A DNA stretch of 64,000 nt. Origin: Leptospira sp. WS60.C2 (lineage in GTDB: Bacteria; Spirochaetota; Leptospiria; Leptospirales; Leptospiraceae). The stretch lies in the NCBI RefSeq assembly GCF_040833955.1, contig NZ_CP162134.1, forward strand, positions 186,001 through 250,000, in the 5' to 3' direction. A program made the translations under genes and the position numbers. Shown here in pieces: positions 1 through 9,692 of this stretch. Each line of letters starts with the position of its first letter. Positions within the stretch are counted from its first letter, which is position 1. The notes below the pieces were generated by a model. That model did no database searches. It saw nothing but the letters and a program-made list of their open reading frames with translations, and was not told the DNA's origin.

Positions 1-1972
1 AACTATTGCTGATTTTGGAGATTGAATTTCTCATGGAATCTAGTGATGCTTGTCCGAGTTTTGCTTCTTCAGAAATTTGATTCACATCTTGAGAAGCTTT
101 CCCCACTTGTCTTCCCGTTGCTTCAATCAAACTAGAAAGCTCTGCCATCTTTGCTTTTAGAAAATCCACTTTGCGGAATTGGTCTTCGGCTTGTGCATCC
201 ACATTCTGTACGGCCGCTGAAATCTCTTCGATAGAAGCAGAAATTTCTTCTGCAGAGGCCGCTTGGGTTTGTGCATTGGATGACAACATATTTAGGGATG
301 CAGACATTTGTTCTGCGGATGATGCCAAATCTTCGGAAAATGCTTGGTTAGATCCTACAACTTCCGTGATTTGTTTCAAAGTGGAATTCAGACCCCGAGC
401 AAGTCTTGCAAATTCATCAGATGATTCCAATTTCACTTTATTTCGCAAATCACCAACTTCTACATTTTGTAAAACACGTCCGATCGTTTTCATAGGTCGG
501 AATCTTGCTGCGAACAAAAAGTAAATTGCGAGTGCGATGACAATCGATCCAATCAAACTAATAATCGTTAAACCACGAAGGGAAGACAAACTCTCCACTT
601 CGATTTCCTTTAAGTCAATGGTTGAAAAGAACTGAATTCCGTATCGGGAACTGACTTTTCTTCGTAGTAAAAACGTAGAACCTTCCCATGGATTTCGAAA
701 GGAATCAGTTTCTCCTGCGTTTTTTGCTAATTCCTCAAACTCTGTTCCTTTGAAGCTAGTCATCAGGTATTTGGGATTAGGATGGTAAACCATCGTTGAC
801 TCACGATCGAGTAAGAAAGAATACCCAGTAGAACCAATTTTCACATTTTTTAAGAAAGACTCCATCGCCTTTCCCACAAGAAAAGGCATCCCAACAAGTC
901 CAATCACGGTTCCATTTGTATTGACAACGGGAGTTGTGATCATGATGACAATTTGACCATTGAACGGTGATTTGACGGCAATCCCCACATGAGGTTTTCC
1001 TTCTCTAGAAGCTTTGAGATTGTCAGAAACTTCTGGATTCGATGTCAATTTGTAACCAACACTTGCACCACCTGGAAGGCCCGATGCAACAATGGGATAA
1101 CCTTCGTCAAATGAGGCAATGAATGCATTCTCAAGAAGTAACTGAGTGTCGTTGTATTTTTTTTCCAAAGCAGGAATAGCGAGTTTGTAATTTCTTGATT
1201 CTAATGCTTGTTTTACAGCAGGTGCTGTTGCCACTTCCTTGAGTGCGCCTTCAACTGCTTCAAAATAAACATTAATCCCTGCCTCATTACTTTGGTTGAA
1301 GTTATACAATTGGTTTGAAAAGGCTTTTTCTAGGGCCTTTGCATTGACATTAAAAGAATAAATCAAAAGAAAAATGGATAATACCATCACCATAAAAGAA
1401 AACATCACAGGTACTGTGTTTCGTAAATTACGGTAATAAGGAGTGATTCGGTCTTGGATCTCGGCTTGAAAAATTTCATCATCCAGGACGATATGGGAAG
1501 CTTTTTCTAACAGAACAAATGATAGGATTATGTTCAGTAAGGCAGTTAGAAGTAAACTGCATAAGATATAGAAACCATCGGACTTACTAGTGTCAGGTAA
1601 AAGTAAAACAGGTGTGATGACAATCGGTATGGCAAGTAACCACTGCGTAGTACCAACGATTGCGCCTAGAACAGGCATTTTCGCAATGATATCCCAAACT
1701 TGGGTATATGTTTCGGAATTTTTTTCCGATTGGGATTCCAAAGTAAGAAGTCCATCTTTGATTGACTTCATTTTTTTTGGGAAAATAAAAGTAGGTAGCA
1801 ACAAACTCACAAGAGCCGCAATGATCGTTGCACCGATAAAGGTTTTGATCTGAGTTGGACTTAAATCCACATAAAAAAGAATGAGTGCGATCCCAATTGG
1901 AACAACGACCCCCAATGAAAATACTTGGGATGCCAATAGGAAGGCTCGCTGATAACGTTTATACAAATTCAT
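1..1972 (-). CDS. Methyl-accepting chemotaxis protein, 3' end cut by window edge
   Basis: The frame is open from an ATG at 1972 to base 1, about 657 residues, so the C-terminus lies outside the window. The N-terminus is unusual: about four hydrophobic helices (near residues 11-35, 43-64, 101-125, 134-155), a cytoplasmic-like stretch, then a fifth helix (about 188-206). A Cache-type sensor of about 250 residues follows (PVVNTNGTVIGLVGMPF is typical), then a sixth helix (about 466-488), a HAMP segment, and the start of the MA signalling coiled coil (AEEISASIEEISAAVQN). Role by family: a membrane chemoreceptor controlling CheA/CheW. The receptor class is clear; the ligand is unknown. The four-helix N-terminal block is not standard for Cache receptors. 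Confidence 0.9.
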   Translation of the reverse strand, partial: MNLYKRYQRAFLLASQVFSLGVVVPIGIALILFYVDLSPTQIKTFIGATIIAALVSLLLPTFIFPKKMKSIKDGLLTLESQSEKNSETYTQVWDIIAKMPVLGAIVGTTQWLLAIPIVITPVLLLPDTSKSDGFYILCSLLLTALLNIILSFVLLEKASHIVLDDEIFQAEIQDRITPYYRNLRNTVPVMFSFMVMVLSIFLLIYSFNVNAKALEKAFSNQLYNFNQSNEAGINVYFEAVEGALKEVATAPAVKQALESRNYKLAIPALEKKYNDTQLLLENAFIASFDEGYPIVASGLPGGASVGYKLTSNPEVSDNLKASREGKPHVGIAVKSPFNGQIVIMITTPVVNTNGTVIGLVGMPFLVGKAMESFLKNVKIGSTGYSFLLDRESTMVYHPNPKYLMTSFKGTEFEELAKNAGETDSFRNPWEGSTFLLRRKVSSRYGIQFFSTIDLKEIEVESLSSLRGLTIISLIGSIVIALAIYFLFAARFRPMKTIGRVLQNVEVGDLRNKVKLESSDEFARLARGLNSTLKQITEVVGSNQAFSEDLASSAEQMSASLNMLSSNAQTQAASAEEISASIEEISAAVQNVDAQAEDQFRKVDFLKAKMAELSSLIEATGRQVGKASQDVNQISEEAKLGQASLDSMRNSISKISNS

Positions 1973-2046
1973 TAAAACTTAGACCTTGACTTAGGGTAAA
2001 TTTGCCCGATGGGATGGCAAGGTTTTATGGATTTCCCCGAAGTTTT

Positions 2047-3174
2047 CTAAAAAGAGAGTTTGAGCCCCAAGTTTGCAGAATAGAGGTCTTTGCCTCCATA
2101 CAATCCTTCCGCAATGACTTTCAGCATAAACAAATCTAACTCTAATCCAACAATCCCATACCCGATCCCTCGCCTTGAGTTGGATTCCCCACCAGCACGA
2201 AAGCCGAGTGTGGCATTTGGATTCTGATTGAGAAGTTCTCTGTCGATCACGGTTTGAAATTCTCTTGGAAGCTCTATTGGGAACGCATCATTTGTGGAAA
2301 TGATAAAAGGACCACGACGGGAAAGAGAGGCAGAGTTGTGTCCAGAATTCCAACTGTAACCGCCCCCCACAATCAAGTTAGCGACCCAAAAAAGGCCAAG
2401 CCCTGTTCTGAGGTCCACATTGGTTGTTTGGACTTTTGTGTTGAAAAGAAAATTGGTATCTCCTCCCCATTTTCCTTTCACACCTTGGAATTCAATTTGA
2501 GCGGCTTTCCCTTCTAAATAACTAAGACTCATGTTTTGTTCCATCACATGATGTCCGACACCAACGTTAATTCCATTCCAAGTGATGAGGTTCATTAAAA
2601 AACCTTCTTTTTCGACAAGTTGGTAACGTAACATCCCACCATACGAGCGTACGGTGATCCTTCCTTCATAATTTTTATTATTGGAGGCAGCTTGGATTTG
2701 GTCTTCCGTCACTGCCACATTCATGCCGTGTAGAAAGATCCCCAAACGTCGGATATAACCACCCTCTTCCGTTCCAAGTAACCAACCAGGGTTGATATCT
2801 AAATGAAACGATGGAATGACTGCACCTCCCACATTGGGAAGTTTAGGATATTTGATTAAATCATCTTTCACTTGGATATCGTCTTTTTTGTATCCAGCTG
2901 CGGAAGCACTTATACCTACTTGGATGCGACGAACGGTTCCTGTTCCGATATTACTTGCACCTACATTTGCTAAAAATGCTGCTTCCAAATTTGTTTTTAG
3001 TACTTCATTCAAATAGTCTTTCTCAAACTTTTTAAGAGACGCATTCCCAGTTTCCGTGAGTGATGATGGCAAAAAACCACAGGCAGACCCTTCACATGTG
3101 AATTGGGCATGAAGTTCTGTTTGTGTGAATGATGTGACCAAAGCCAAGCTTAGGAAAACGATTCTAAGTTTCAT
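2047..3174 (-). CDS. Exported surface protein, Lsa36-like
   Basis: 375 residues with a Sec signal peptide (cleavage near LHAQ-FTC) and AAAGGAT ahead of the ATG. The mature N-terminus has a CEGSACGFLPS motif. The rest is rich in glycine, aromatics and short amphipathic strands and ends in a hydrophobic strand finishing in F (NLGLKLSF), as in outer-membrane beta-barrels. The CxGSAC start and overall length recall the Lsa36 family of Leptospira surface proteins, but this is from memory and not tested by alignment. Probable place: outer membrane or cell surface. It is transcribed alone or with the upstream EamA gene, 53 bp away on the same strand. Function is unproven. Confidence 0.6.
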   Translation of the reverse strand: MKLRIVFLSLALVTSFTQTELHAQFTCEGSACGFLPSSLTETGNASLKKFEKDYLNEVLKTNLEAAFLANVGASNIGTGTVRRIQVGISASAAGYKKDDIQVKDDLIKYPKLPNVGGAVIPSFHLDINPGWLLGTEEGGYIRRLGIFLHGMNVAVTEDQIQAASNNKNYEGRITVRSYGGMLRYQLVEKEGFLMNLITWNGINVGVGHHVMEQNMSLSYLEGKAAQIEFQGVKGKWGGDTNFLFNTKVQTTNVDLRTGLGLFWVANLIVGGGYSWNSGHNSASLSRRGPFIISTNDAFPIELPREFQTVIDRELLNQNPNATLGFRAGGESNSRRGIGYGIVGLELDLFMLKVIAEGLYGGKDLYSANLGLKLSF

Positions 3175-3227
3175 ATAGATCCTTTATTCTCTACTTTGAA
3201 TCAACAATTGGAAAGTAATTTTCTCTC

Positions 3228-4148
3228 TCAAACGGAGACTTCTTTCGGTTTTTTTGCCGTACTAATCCAAAAAACTCCCGTAAGTACAAATAAGGTACCT
3301 ATACTATGGAGAATGGTGATGGGTTCGTCCAAAAGCCAATAGGCTAAAAACAATGTCGACATTGGTCCAACAGAACCTACAATAGCAGCTGTTTTGCTAC
3401 CAACTCGTTTGATCCCCTCTGAAACAAGTGCTGCGGGAACCACTGTATGAATCGTTCCTAACATAAATGCCAAAGGATAAAATGACCATGGTTGAATGAG
3501 TTCTTCGTATTTGCCAAAGACCAAGAAGTGCAAAAAAACAACGATCGATGAGATGATGAGAGCCCAAGCGGTAAACTTCCTAGCACCTAACCTTGGAATG
3601 ATGGAACCACTGCCCATAAGATAAATAGCATATGTGAGCGCAGACAACAAAATAAAAAATGCACCCAAACTGACATCCTTGGCGGAACCCATTTGAACAT
3701 CTTGTCCATAGGCTAAAAAAACTCCCGTGTATGTGAGAATGAGAGAAAACACTTCTCTTGTATGGATTTTCTTTTTTAAAAAGAAAAATGATAGAATCAC
3801 AACGAGAGTTGGATAGATAAAAAGAATGATTCGTTCAAGGCCTGCACTAATGTATTTGAGTCCTAAAAAATCAAATAAACTCGCCAAATAATAGCCAACA
3901 ACTCCCATGATTAGGACGTTCCAATAATCTCTTTTGGTTAAGGTGGTTTTGTTCGTATCTTTTTCGGCAGACCATGCCATCCAAACTAAAAATGGAAAGG
4001 CAAAGAACATTCGAAAAAACAAAGATCCAATCGCAGAAATTTCATATCGATACGTCAATTTGACAACAACAGCTTTTGCGCTAAAAAGTAACGCACCAAG
4101 AAGAACAAACACGACTCCTTTCCATTCAGCTTGCGTATTTTCTTTCAC
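3228..4148 (-). CDS. EamA/DMT-family transporter
   Basis: 306 residues, ten predicted membrane helices in two repeated EamA halves (about 10-150 and 160-300), the normal length for the drug/metabolite transporter superfamily. Seen motifs include GALLFSAKAVVVKL in helix 1 and the second-half LLSALTYAIYLMGSG. The start is a GTG at 4148 preceded by AGGATGG. An ATG a few bases upstream is out of frame and meets a stop. Such proteins export or import small metabolites across the inner membrane; substrate cannot be read from sequence. It lies head to head with a small exported-protein gene 44 bp away, so the two may share a promoter region. Confidence 0.88.
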   Translation of the reverse strand: MKENTQAEWKGVVFVLLGALLFSAKAVVVKLTYRYEISAIGSLFFRMFFAFPFLVWMAWSAEKDTNKTTLTKRDYWNVLIMGVVGYYLASLFDFLGLKYISAGLERIILFIYPTLVVILSFFFLKKKIHTREVFSLILTYTGVFLAYGQDVQMGSAKDVSLGAFFILLSALTYAIYLMGSGSIIPRLGARKFTAWALIISSIVVFLHFLVFGKYEELIQPWSFYPLAFMLGTIHTVVPAALVSEGIKRVGSKTAAIVGSVGPMSTLFLAYWLLDEPITILHSIGTLFVLTGVFWISTAKKPKEVSV

Positions 4149-4192
4149 AAATCCATCCTGAAAAGTGAGAAAAATCCCGATAGTTTTATTGG

Positions 4193-4474
4193 ATGTTCCG
4201 GTATTTGGTTTTTTCTATTTTTCTATTGGGAAACATTTCCCTATTATCTGATCCAAAGATAACTGAAGAAATATCAAAACCATTGTTACGAGTTTTTCCA
4301 ACCTTTCGGCCAGAAGAATGTGAAGATTGGGCCATCAGACCATTTATCTGTAAACGATGTTTGTGGGAAGGAAAACGGTATGCACAAGAGATACGCTTTT
4401 TTGAGGACGGACCCTATAGAACTCACGGCTGTTATACGGATGCCAAAGGGTTTGAAGTATTAGAAGAAAAATGA
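4193..4474 (+). CDS. Small exported protein, unknown function
   Basis: 93 residues. The first 18 or so form a signal peptide (MFRYLVFSIFLLGNISLLSD). The mature part is short and has three cysteines (PEECEDW, KRCLWEG, HGCYTD) that could form disulfides, plus a CKRC pair. No family was recognised. It is divergent from the EamA transporter and ends just before a symmetric hairpin shared with the convergent lipoprotein gene. The signal peptide, clean stop and terminator argue for a real gene, although no strong ribosome binding site is visible. Confidence 0.6.
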   Translation: MFRYLVFSIFLLGNISLLSDPKITEEISKPLLRVFPTFRPEECEDWAIRPFICKRCLWEGKRYAQEIRFFEDGPYRTHGCYTDAKGFEVLEEK

Positions 4475-4476
4475 GA

Positions 4477-4500
4477 AACCGGGAATCAAAACTCCCGGTT
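4477..4500. terminator. Bidirectional hairpin between convergent genes
   Basis: Perfect 8-bp inverted repeat AACCGGGA / TCCCGGTT with an 8-base loop, starting two bases after the stop of the upstream gene and followed on the + strand by a T-rich run near 4509. It lies between two convergent genes, so it can serve both strands. Confidence 0.75.
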
Positions 4501-4511
4501 GAAAATTAGAT

Positions 4512-4790
4512 TTATTTTTTTACACAGCCCATAATGCCAGCGATTCCTGGAGCATTTTTTAAGCAGTTTGGATCAAATTTTCCTTCCATACATTGGTCGA
4601 TCATTTTTTGTTTGCCTTGTTGTAAACCTGCAAGAACGGGAGCTGCCGCTGGGTTCTTTTTCGCTTCTTCTTCAATTTGCGAGAATGTGCTAGCAAGGGC
4701 AGATTCGCACTCTTCTTGGGAATACACTTTGGACTTACAATTTGCCACCAAAAGCCCGAGAGCGAGCGCAAGGATGAGAGATTTTTTCAT
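4512..4790 (-). CDS. Small cysteine-rich lipoprotein
   Basis: 92 residues from the ATG at 4790. This start is preferred over an upstream one at 4898 because it has GGAG seven bases ahead and begins directly with a signal peptide (MKKSLILALALGLLVANC). Cys18 of LLVANC is the probable lipidated residue. Four more cysteines follow (EEC, DQC, PNC, MGC), which suggests two disulfides in a small helical domain. The pattern resembles a family of short Leptospira lipoproteins with four conserved cysteines (possibly TIGR04454, from memory). Divergent from the VOC gene at 4857. Function unknown. Confidence 0.75.
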   Translation of the reverse strand: MKKSLILALALGLLVANCKSKVYSQEECESALASTFSQIEEEAKKNPAAAPVLAGLQQGKQKMIDQCMEGKFDPNCLKNAPGIAGIMGCVKK

Positions 4791-4856
4791 GAAAAACTCC
4801 GATGAGATAGATTTCCTGATAGTTTCTTTTTTACAAAGAGATTTGAAAACAAAAAA

Positions 4857-5213
4857 ATGATCCACCATATTGCCATAGGAAGCCCCAATCCGAGCCATTT
4901 GGCGAGTTTTTACCGTCGATTACCAGAAGCGAACTTTCTTAAGGAACACAAATATGAATCGGGAGAGGTACGATCTGTGTGGATCCAGCTCGGTTCCGTT
5001 ATTTTAATGTTAGAAGATGGCAAACAAGAGGCACCTAAAAACCTAGTATTTACACTCAAAGAGTCCAAACGAACCGAGTGGAAAGAGTTTTTAGCTTCCG
5101 TTCCCATCCTCCACAAAACTGAGTATACCCTATATTTTGCGGATCCCGATGGGAATGGTCTCGGTCTCAGCTCCTATCCCGAAAAACTTACTTTATTCTC
5201 AGAAATGAGTTGA
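4857..5213 (+). CDS. VOC-family (glyoxalase-like) protein
   Basis: 118 residues, a single vicinal-oxygen-chelate domain: N-terminal strand IHHIAIGSPNPSHLASFYRR (a candidate metal histidine is present) and the C-terminal YFADPDGNGLGLSSYP strand, the usual 'DPDGN' turn of this fold. Such domains dimerise and bind a metal ion, with roles from glyoxalase to antibiotic inactivation. The usual C-terminal metal glutamate appears replaced (LGLSS), so catalysis is uncertain. The divergent lipoprotein gene starts 66 bp away on the other strand. Confidence 0.75.
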   Translation: MIHHIAIGSPNPSHLASFYRRLPEANFLKEHKYESGEVRSVWIQLGSVILMLEDGKQEAPKNLVFTLKESKRTEWKEFLASVPILHKTEYTLYFADPDGNGLGLSSYPEKLTLFSEMS

Positions 5214-5270
5214 GAAAACAATTCCTATACGTAGTGTAACAATCACTTTGGAGAGGTTGTTGCGTTAGAA

Positions 5271-7331
5271 ATGAACATCAAACAAAAGTTAGCTTTTGGT
5301 TCTTCTGTCATTACTCTATTATCCCTAGGGGTCATCCTAGTCATAATATCTTATGTCATATATAAAAATGCTAAGGATGATGCCTTAGAAAAAATTTCCA
5401 TCCTCGCAGACAAAATATCTTTAGATGTTGGTACTTATTTATCAGCTCCTCTAAACGAGACATATCTACTCAAACAAATTTTACAAGAGCCAAACTTACT
5501 CGATCGAGAGAGAGTATTTAAAACGCTTACCATCATGTCTCAATCCAATGAATCCATTCTTGGGACTTATGTTGTTTTTGAACCAAACGCATTCGATGGT
5601 AAAGACTCTAACTTTCGTAATACGAAATACCATGACCAGACAGGCAGATTCATTCCTTATGCTGTAAAATCAAATGGTAAGATCATCATCGAACCGGTTG
5701 TGGGTTATGAATTACCTGAGTCCGATTTTTACCAACTCCCCAAAAAAAGAAAACAAGTCGAATTGATCCCACCATTTGATTATAAAGTAGATGGAACCGA
5801 CGTTACAATGATTTCTCTTGTGTATCCAATTATACAAAATCAAAAATTCATAGGGATTGCAGGGGCCGATTTATCTCTTTCAACCGTTCGATTTTATCTA
5901 CAGAATCTTAAAATTTTAGATGGGAGTATTAAAATTACCCTAGTTGCAAGTAATGGTTACACATTGTACAATGGACTTCATCCTGAATCTAAAAATACTA
6001 AATGGGATGACAAAGAAGACAATTACGTCAATGTAACTATGTCTTCCAAACAGAAACAAATCTACTCCGATTCTGAATATTTTCATGTAAGCCTTCCCAT
6101 AACTTTGATTAAGGGTACTTCCCCCTGGACACTTCGCATTTCCTATCCTCAAGAGAAAATCACAAACGAAATTCAATTCATCTTTTGGATTGCACTAGGT
6201 TTAGGTTTTACGGGTATCTTATTTTCAACTCTAGCAAATATAATTATCTTCAGAAGGTTAGTTGATCGAAGATTACAAAATTTGATTTCATTCACAAAAG
6301 ATGCGGCAAGCGGAAATCTATCAAAAGAAATCAATGATACTCAACAAGATGAGATTGGGAATCTTGTAGAAGCAATTAGAGCAATGGTTTCAAATATTCG
6401 TCAAATCTTAACTGTCGCACAATCTTCCGGATCAGAACTAAAAGAAAGTTCTTTTCTGATGGAAAACACCATTGTAGAACTTTCCGATTTGGCGCAGAGC
6501 CAAGCAGCATCTTCTGAAGAAGCAAGCGCTACTGTTGAGGAATTAAATGCATCCTCAGAAACAATCAATGCCAATGTAGAACAAGCAGTTTCTAATTCCA
6601 AATCCATTCATACTTCTCTACTGGAGATCCAAAACCTAGTGCAAAAGATCACAAACGAAGTAGAAAACTTCGGTCAAATCGCGAGAGGAGCCAATGTAAA
6701 AGCCGAGGAAGGGCGCACTATGGCAAGCCTTACCTCAAAAGCGATTGAAGAAATCCAAGAAAAATCTTTATCCATCACAGAATTTTCTGAAGTGATCTCG
6801 AATATCTCCGAAAAGACAAGCTTACTTGCATTAAATGCTGCTATCGAAGCAGCAAGAGCGGGAGAATCTGGACGAGGGTTTGCCGTTGTTGCAGAAGAAA
6901 TTTCAAAACTCGCCTCACAAGCCGCTTCATCGGTATCACAAATCAACTCCTTGTCAGAAGAAGCCTTAGAATCCATTCAAAATGGAGGAAATCAAGTTTC
7001 AAAACTGATTGCACTACTCCAAGACATCATCAAAGAAGTATCGGTAATCTTTGAGAAAGCATCCGACATCGTTCCTCTTATCCAAGACCAAAAGACAAGA
7101 ACCGATCAGATTTATGTTGAGATTGAAGAGATCACTTCTCTTGTGGAATCTATCCAACAATCCACAGAAGAACAAAAAAGAGCAACATCAGAACTTTCGA
7201 ACATGACCATCAATATTTCAAATGGCTCACAAATACTTTCGGAACAATCAGAAACAATGTCAGGTAACTCTCTTCGTATGACAGGCATTAGTGCAAAACT
7301 TTCGGAAATTTTACAAAAATTCAATTTGTAG
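5271..7331 (+). CDS. Methyl-accepting chemotaxis protein, Cache-HAMP-MA
   Basis: 686 residues: helix 1 (about 9-31), a periplasmic double-Cache sensor (about 33-295; [15 protein letters not shown] and [11 protein letters not shown] are typical strands), helix 2 (about 304-328), HAMP (about 330-382), and the MA coiled coil to the end. The hairpin tip (about 513-548) carries [28 protein letters not shown], the near-invariant CheA/CheW contact. [20 protein letters not shown] is a likely methylation helix. It senses an extracellular small molecule and signals to the flagellar motor. A close paralogue starts 7 bp downstream, so the two are probably co-transcribed. The ligand is unknown. Confidence 0.95.
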   Translation: MNIKQKLAFGSSVITLLSLGVILVIISYVIYKNAKDDALEKISILADKISLDVGTYLSAPLNETYLLKQILQEPNLLDRERVFKTLTIMSQSNESILGTYVVFEPNAFDGKDSNFRNTKYHDQTGRFIPYAVKSNGKIIIEPVVGYELPESDFYQLPKKRKQVELIPPFDYKVDGTDVTMISLVYPIIQNQKFIGIAGADLSLSTVRFYLQNLKILDGSIKITLVASNGYTLYNGLHPESKNTKWDDKEDNYVNVTMSSKQKQIYSDSEYFHVSLPITLIKGTSPWTLRISYPQEKITNEIQFIFWIALGLGFTGILFSTLANIIIFRRLVDRRLQNLISFTKDAASGNLSKEINDTQQDEIGNLVEAIRAMVSNIRQILTVAQSSGSELKESSFLMENTIVELSDLAQSQAASSEEASATVEELNASSETINANVEQAVSNSKSIHTSLLEIQNLVQKITNEVENFGQIARGANVKAEEGRTMASLTSKAIEEIQEKSLSITEFSEVISNISEKTSLLALNAAIEAARAGESGRGFAVVAEEISKLASQAASSVSQINSLSEEALESIQNGGNQVSKLIALLQDIIKEVSVIFEKASDIVPLIQDQKTRTDQIYVEIEEITSLVESIQQSTEEQKRATSELSNMTINISNGSQILSEQSETMSGNSLRMTGISAKLSEILQKFNL

Positions 7332-7338
7332 GTAACAC

Positions 7339-9414
7339 ATGTTGATCAAAAAGAAAATCATCCTCATCTCCCTTGCTGTGATTTCCTTCATCATTGCAGG
7401 AATCATGATCATCTTGTCGATGGTAGTCAGATCAACATTACTTCACAATCTTCAAGAAGATACAAGATATATCTCATCCAAAATCATAAGTGATATTTCA
7501 AATACACTGAAGTCCCCTATGAAAAAATCGTTTGCGTTTCGAAAATCCTTCGAACAAGGGAACTTCAATTCAAGAACAAATGCCATCCAATACCTCAAAA
7601 CTTTAAATCAAGAAAATGATATTGCATTTGCTGCCTACTGTGGTTTTGAACCCAATGCATTTGATGGGAATGATTTGGCCTATCGAAACACAGCCAACCA
7701 CGATGCCACAGGTAGATTCATACCTTATGTTTACCGTTTGAACGACAAAATATATACAGAAGTATTAAAGAACGTGGATGATCCAATCCAAGGTGAATTT
7801 TACCAAAAACCCAAATCCACCTTACAAACAAGTATCACCTCACCTTACATATACAAAGTCGGGAAAACCGATATGTTCATTGTTTCCATTATGGAACCCA
7901 TCATTAAAAATGGAAAATTTATAGGCATTGCAGGGATTGATATTTCCCTAACAACGATTAAATCTTATTTGGATTCATTAAAATTTGCTGATGGCGAAGG
8001 TGAAATAACACTTATCTCTGACAATCATTTAGTTCTTTATGATGGGTTCACACATCTTTCGGAAGGACTTGATTTTCGCTCGGCTGCTGATCCACACTTT
8101 TATAATAAATTAAAGGAAAAAGACCTGAATTTATATGAGTATAATGGATACTTCCATGTGGCAGTACCCATCACGATCATAGAAGGAAATAACCCATGGT
8201 TTGCTCGGATTTCCGTACCAAAATCTCAAATCCAATCGACTCTAAATTCCATTTTACTTGTCACGATTGGACTTGGAATCTTAGGTGTGGGACTTTCTAT
8301 CCTGTCGATTTACTTTAGCTTTCAAAGATTGGTCGATCGACGTATCCAATCCATCAATTCCTCAACAGGGCAAGTTGCATCAGGAGATCTGAGACAACTG
8401 ATCAAAATTGATCAAATGGATGAGTTGGGTAGCATTATGGTTTCCTTAAATCAAATGATTGAACATTTGAGAAAGCTCATTCGAATTGCTCAAAAATCCT
8501 CTGGCAAAATAAGTGATACTACAGAAAAAATTCAAAATACAATCTTAGAACTGACAGATCTAGCGCAAAGCCAAGCAGCCTCTTCCGAAGAAGCAAGTGC
8601 AACAGTAGAAGAACTCAATGCTTCCTCAGAAACCATCCATAGTAATGTCTTAAGTGCGGTTACTAATACTGAAACCATTCATCAATCGTTAAGTGACATT
8701 CAGATCCTAATGAAAAAAATATTAGAGAAAGTGAATACATTTGGAGAAATCGCGATTCGAGCAAATAACAATGCAGAAGAAGGACGCACAATGGCAAATG
8801 CGACATCACTTGCGATCCGTGAAATCCAAGAAAAATCAAAAACCATTACAGCCTTCTCCAATGTAATCTCTGACATCGCGAAACGAACAGGATTACTTGC
8901 GTTAAATGCTGCAATTGAAGCGGCAAGAGCCGGAGAATCAGGGAAAGGATTCGCCGTAGTTGCGGAAGAAATCACGAAACTAGCCGGCCAATCAGCCGAA
9001 TCCGTATCGCAAATTAATTCATTATCACAGGAAGCTCTAGATTCTATCGAACGAGGGAACCAACAAGTAGAACGTTTGGTCGAAGTTTTGAAAAAAATTA
9101 CGGATGAAGTTTCTCTTATCTTTTTGTCATCGAATGAAATTGGACCACTCATCGAAGACCAAAGCTCTCGCACAGAGAACATTTATTCGGAAGTAGTAGA
9201 AATCACAGAGCAAGTCAAATCCATCCAATTGTCCACCGAAGAACAACAAAGGGCGACGAACGAATTAGCGAATATGACGATCAATATCTCGAATGGTTCA
9301 CAAGTGTTGTCGGACCAATCTAGTTCTATGGCAGAAAACGCAGAAAGACTGATTCAAGTGATTCACACATTGAATGAATTATTGAAGACGTTTCAGATTG
9401 AAACAGAAGCGTAA
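7339..9414 (+). CDS. Methyl-accepting chemotaxis protein, paralogue of the preceding gene
   Basis: 691 residues with the same plan as its neighbour: helix 1 (about 8-30), double Cache ([27 protein letters not shown]), helix 2 (about 305-330), HAMP, and the MA domain with [28 protein letters not shown]. The signalling halves are nearly interchangeable with those of the first receptor, including [24 protein letters not shown], while the Cache domains have diverged. This is expected after tandem duplication with sensor specialisation. It starts with ATG seven bases after the previous stop (GGTAACAC-ATG), implying a dicistronic message. Confidence 0.95.
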   Translation: MLIKKKIILISLAVISFIIAGIMIILSMVVRSTLLHNLQEDTRYISSKIISDISNTLKSPMKKSFAFRKSFEQGNFNSRTNAIQYLKTLNQENDIAFAAYCGFEPNAFDGNDLAYRNTANHDATGRFIPYVYRLNDKIYTEVLKNVDDPIQGEFYQKPKSTLQTSITSPYIYKVGKTDMFIVSIMEPIIKNGKFIGIAGIDISLTTIKSYLDSLKFADGEGEITLISDNHLVLYDGFTHLSEGLDFRSAADPHFYNKLKEKDLNLYEYNGYFHVAVPITIIEGNNPWFARISVPKSQIQSTLNSILLVTIGLGILGVGLSILSIYFSFQRLVDRRIQSINSSTGQVASGDLRQLIKIDQMDELGSIMVSLNQMIEHLRKLIRIAQKSSGKISDTTEKIQNTILELTDLAQSQAASSEEASATVEELNASSETIHSNVLSAVTNTETIHQSLSDIQILMKKILEKVNTFGEIAIRANNNAEEGRTMANATSLAIREIQEKSKTITAFSNVISDIAKRTGLLALNAAIEAARAGESGKGFAVVAEEITKLAGQSAESVSQINSLSQEALDSIERGNQQVERLVEVLKKITDEVSLIFLSSNEIGPLIEDQSSRTENIYSEVVEITEQVKSIQLSTEEQQRATNELANMTINISNGSQVLSDQSSSMAENAERLIQVIHTLNELLKTFQIETEA

Positions 9415-9420
9415 ATTGTA

Positions 9421-9541
9421 GGGGGAAAGAAGTGCTTTCCAAGCGACTGCAGAATGCCCGAAGGAGACCACCCATTCGGAACTTGGAAAGACTGTGTCTG
9501 GTCGGTTTTGCAACAAAGCACAGGCGTTATTGCCCAGCCAC
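9421..9541. other. Folded GC-rich intergenic segment, possible non-coding RNA
   Basis: The 278-bp gap between the second chemoreceptor and the M61 peptidase has no credible open frame. It contains a perfect 9-bp stem (CTTTCCAAG at 9435-9443 with CTTGGAAAG at 9482-9490) enclosing a smaller CCGAA/TTCGG hairpin (9458-9479). An 8-position stem with one mismatch follows (GTGTCTGG 9494-9501 with CCAGCCAC 9534-9541). It is clearly richer in GC than the flanks. It could be a small RNA, a leader of the peptidase mRNA, or a mobile-element relic. No tmRNA, 6S, SRP or RNase P signature fits. The rest of the gap, to 9692, is AT-rich with nothing recognisable. Confidence 0.35.
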
Positions 9542-9692
9542 CTCGCGGGTCAAAAATCTTTTGTTGTAACAACTACTATCCAAATGGACCACCTCCTTTG
9601 CTTATACCTTAGCTAAACCTTTTCTAGTACTCTTCAGATTTTCAGTCAAGAAAACATTTGATTAAAACTAAAATAAAAGAAGATAGTGTACT

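Noticed and set aside
8700..9182. 160-residue antisense frame in the second chemoreceptor
   Set aside because: Reverse reading of the highly biased MA coiled-coil codons; the same antisense frame type occurs in the other two receptors.
9421..9541. Assignment to tmRNA, 6S RNA, SRP RNA, RNase P RNA or a cobalamin riboswitch
   Set aside because: The conserved core sequences of these RNAs are absent; GGAGACCACC only superficially recalls a B12-box. Kept as unassigned.
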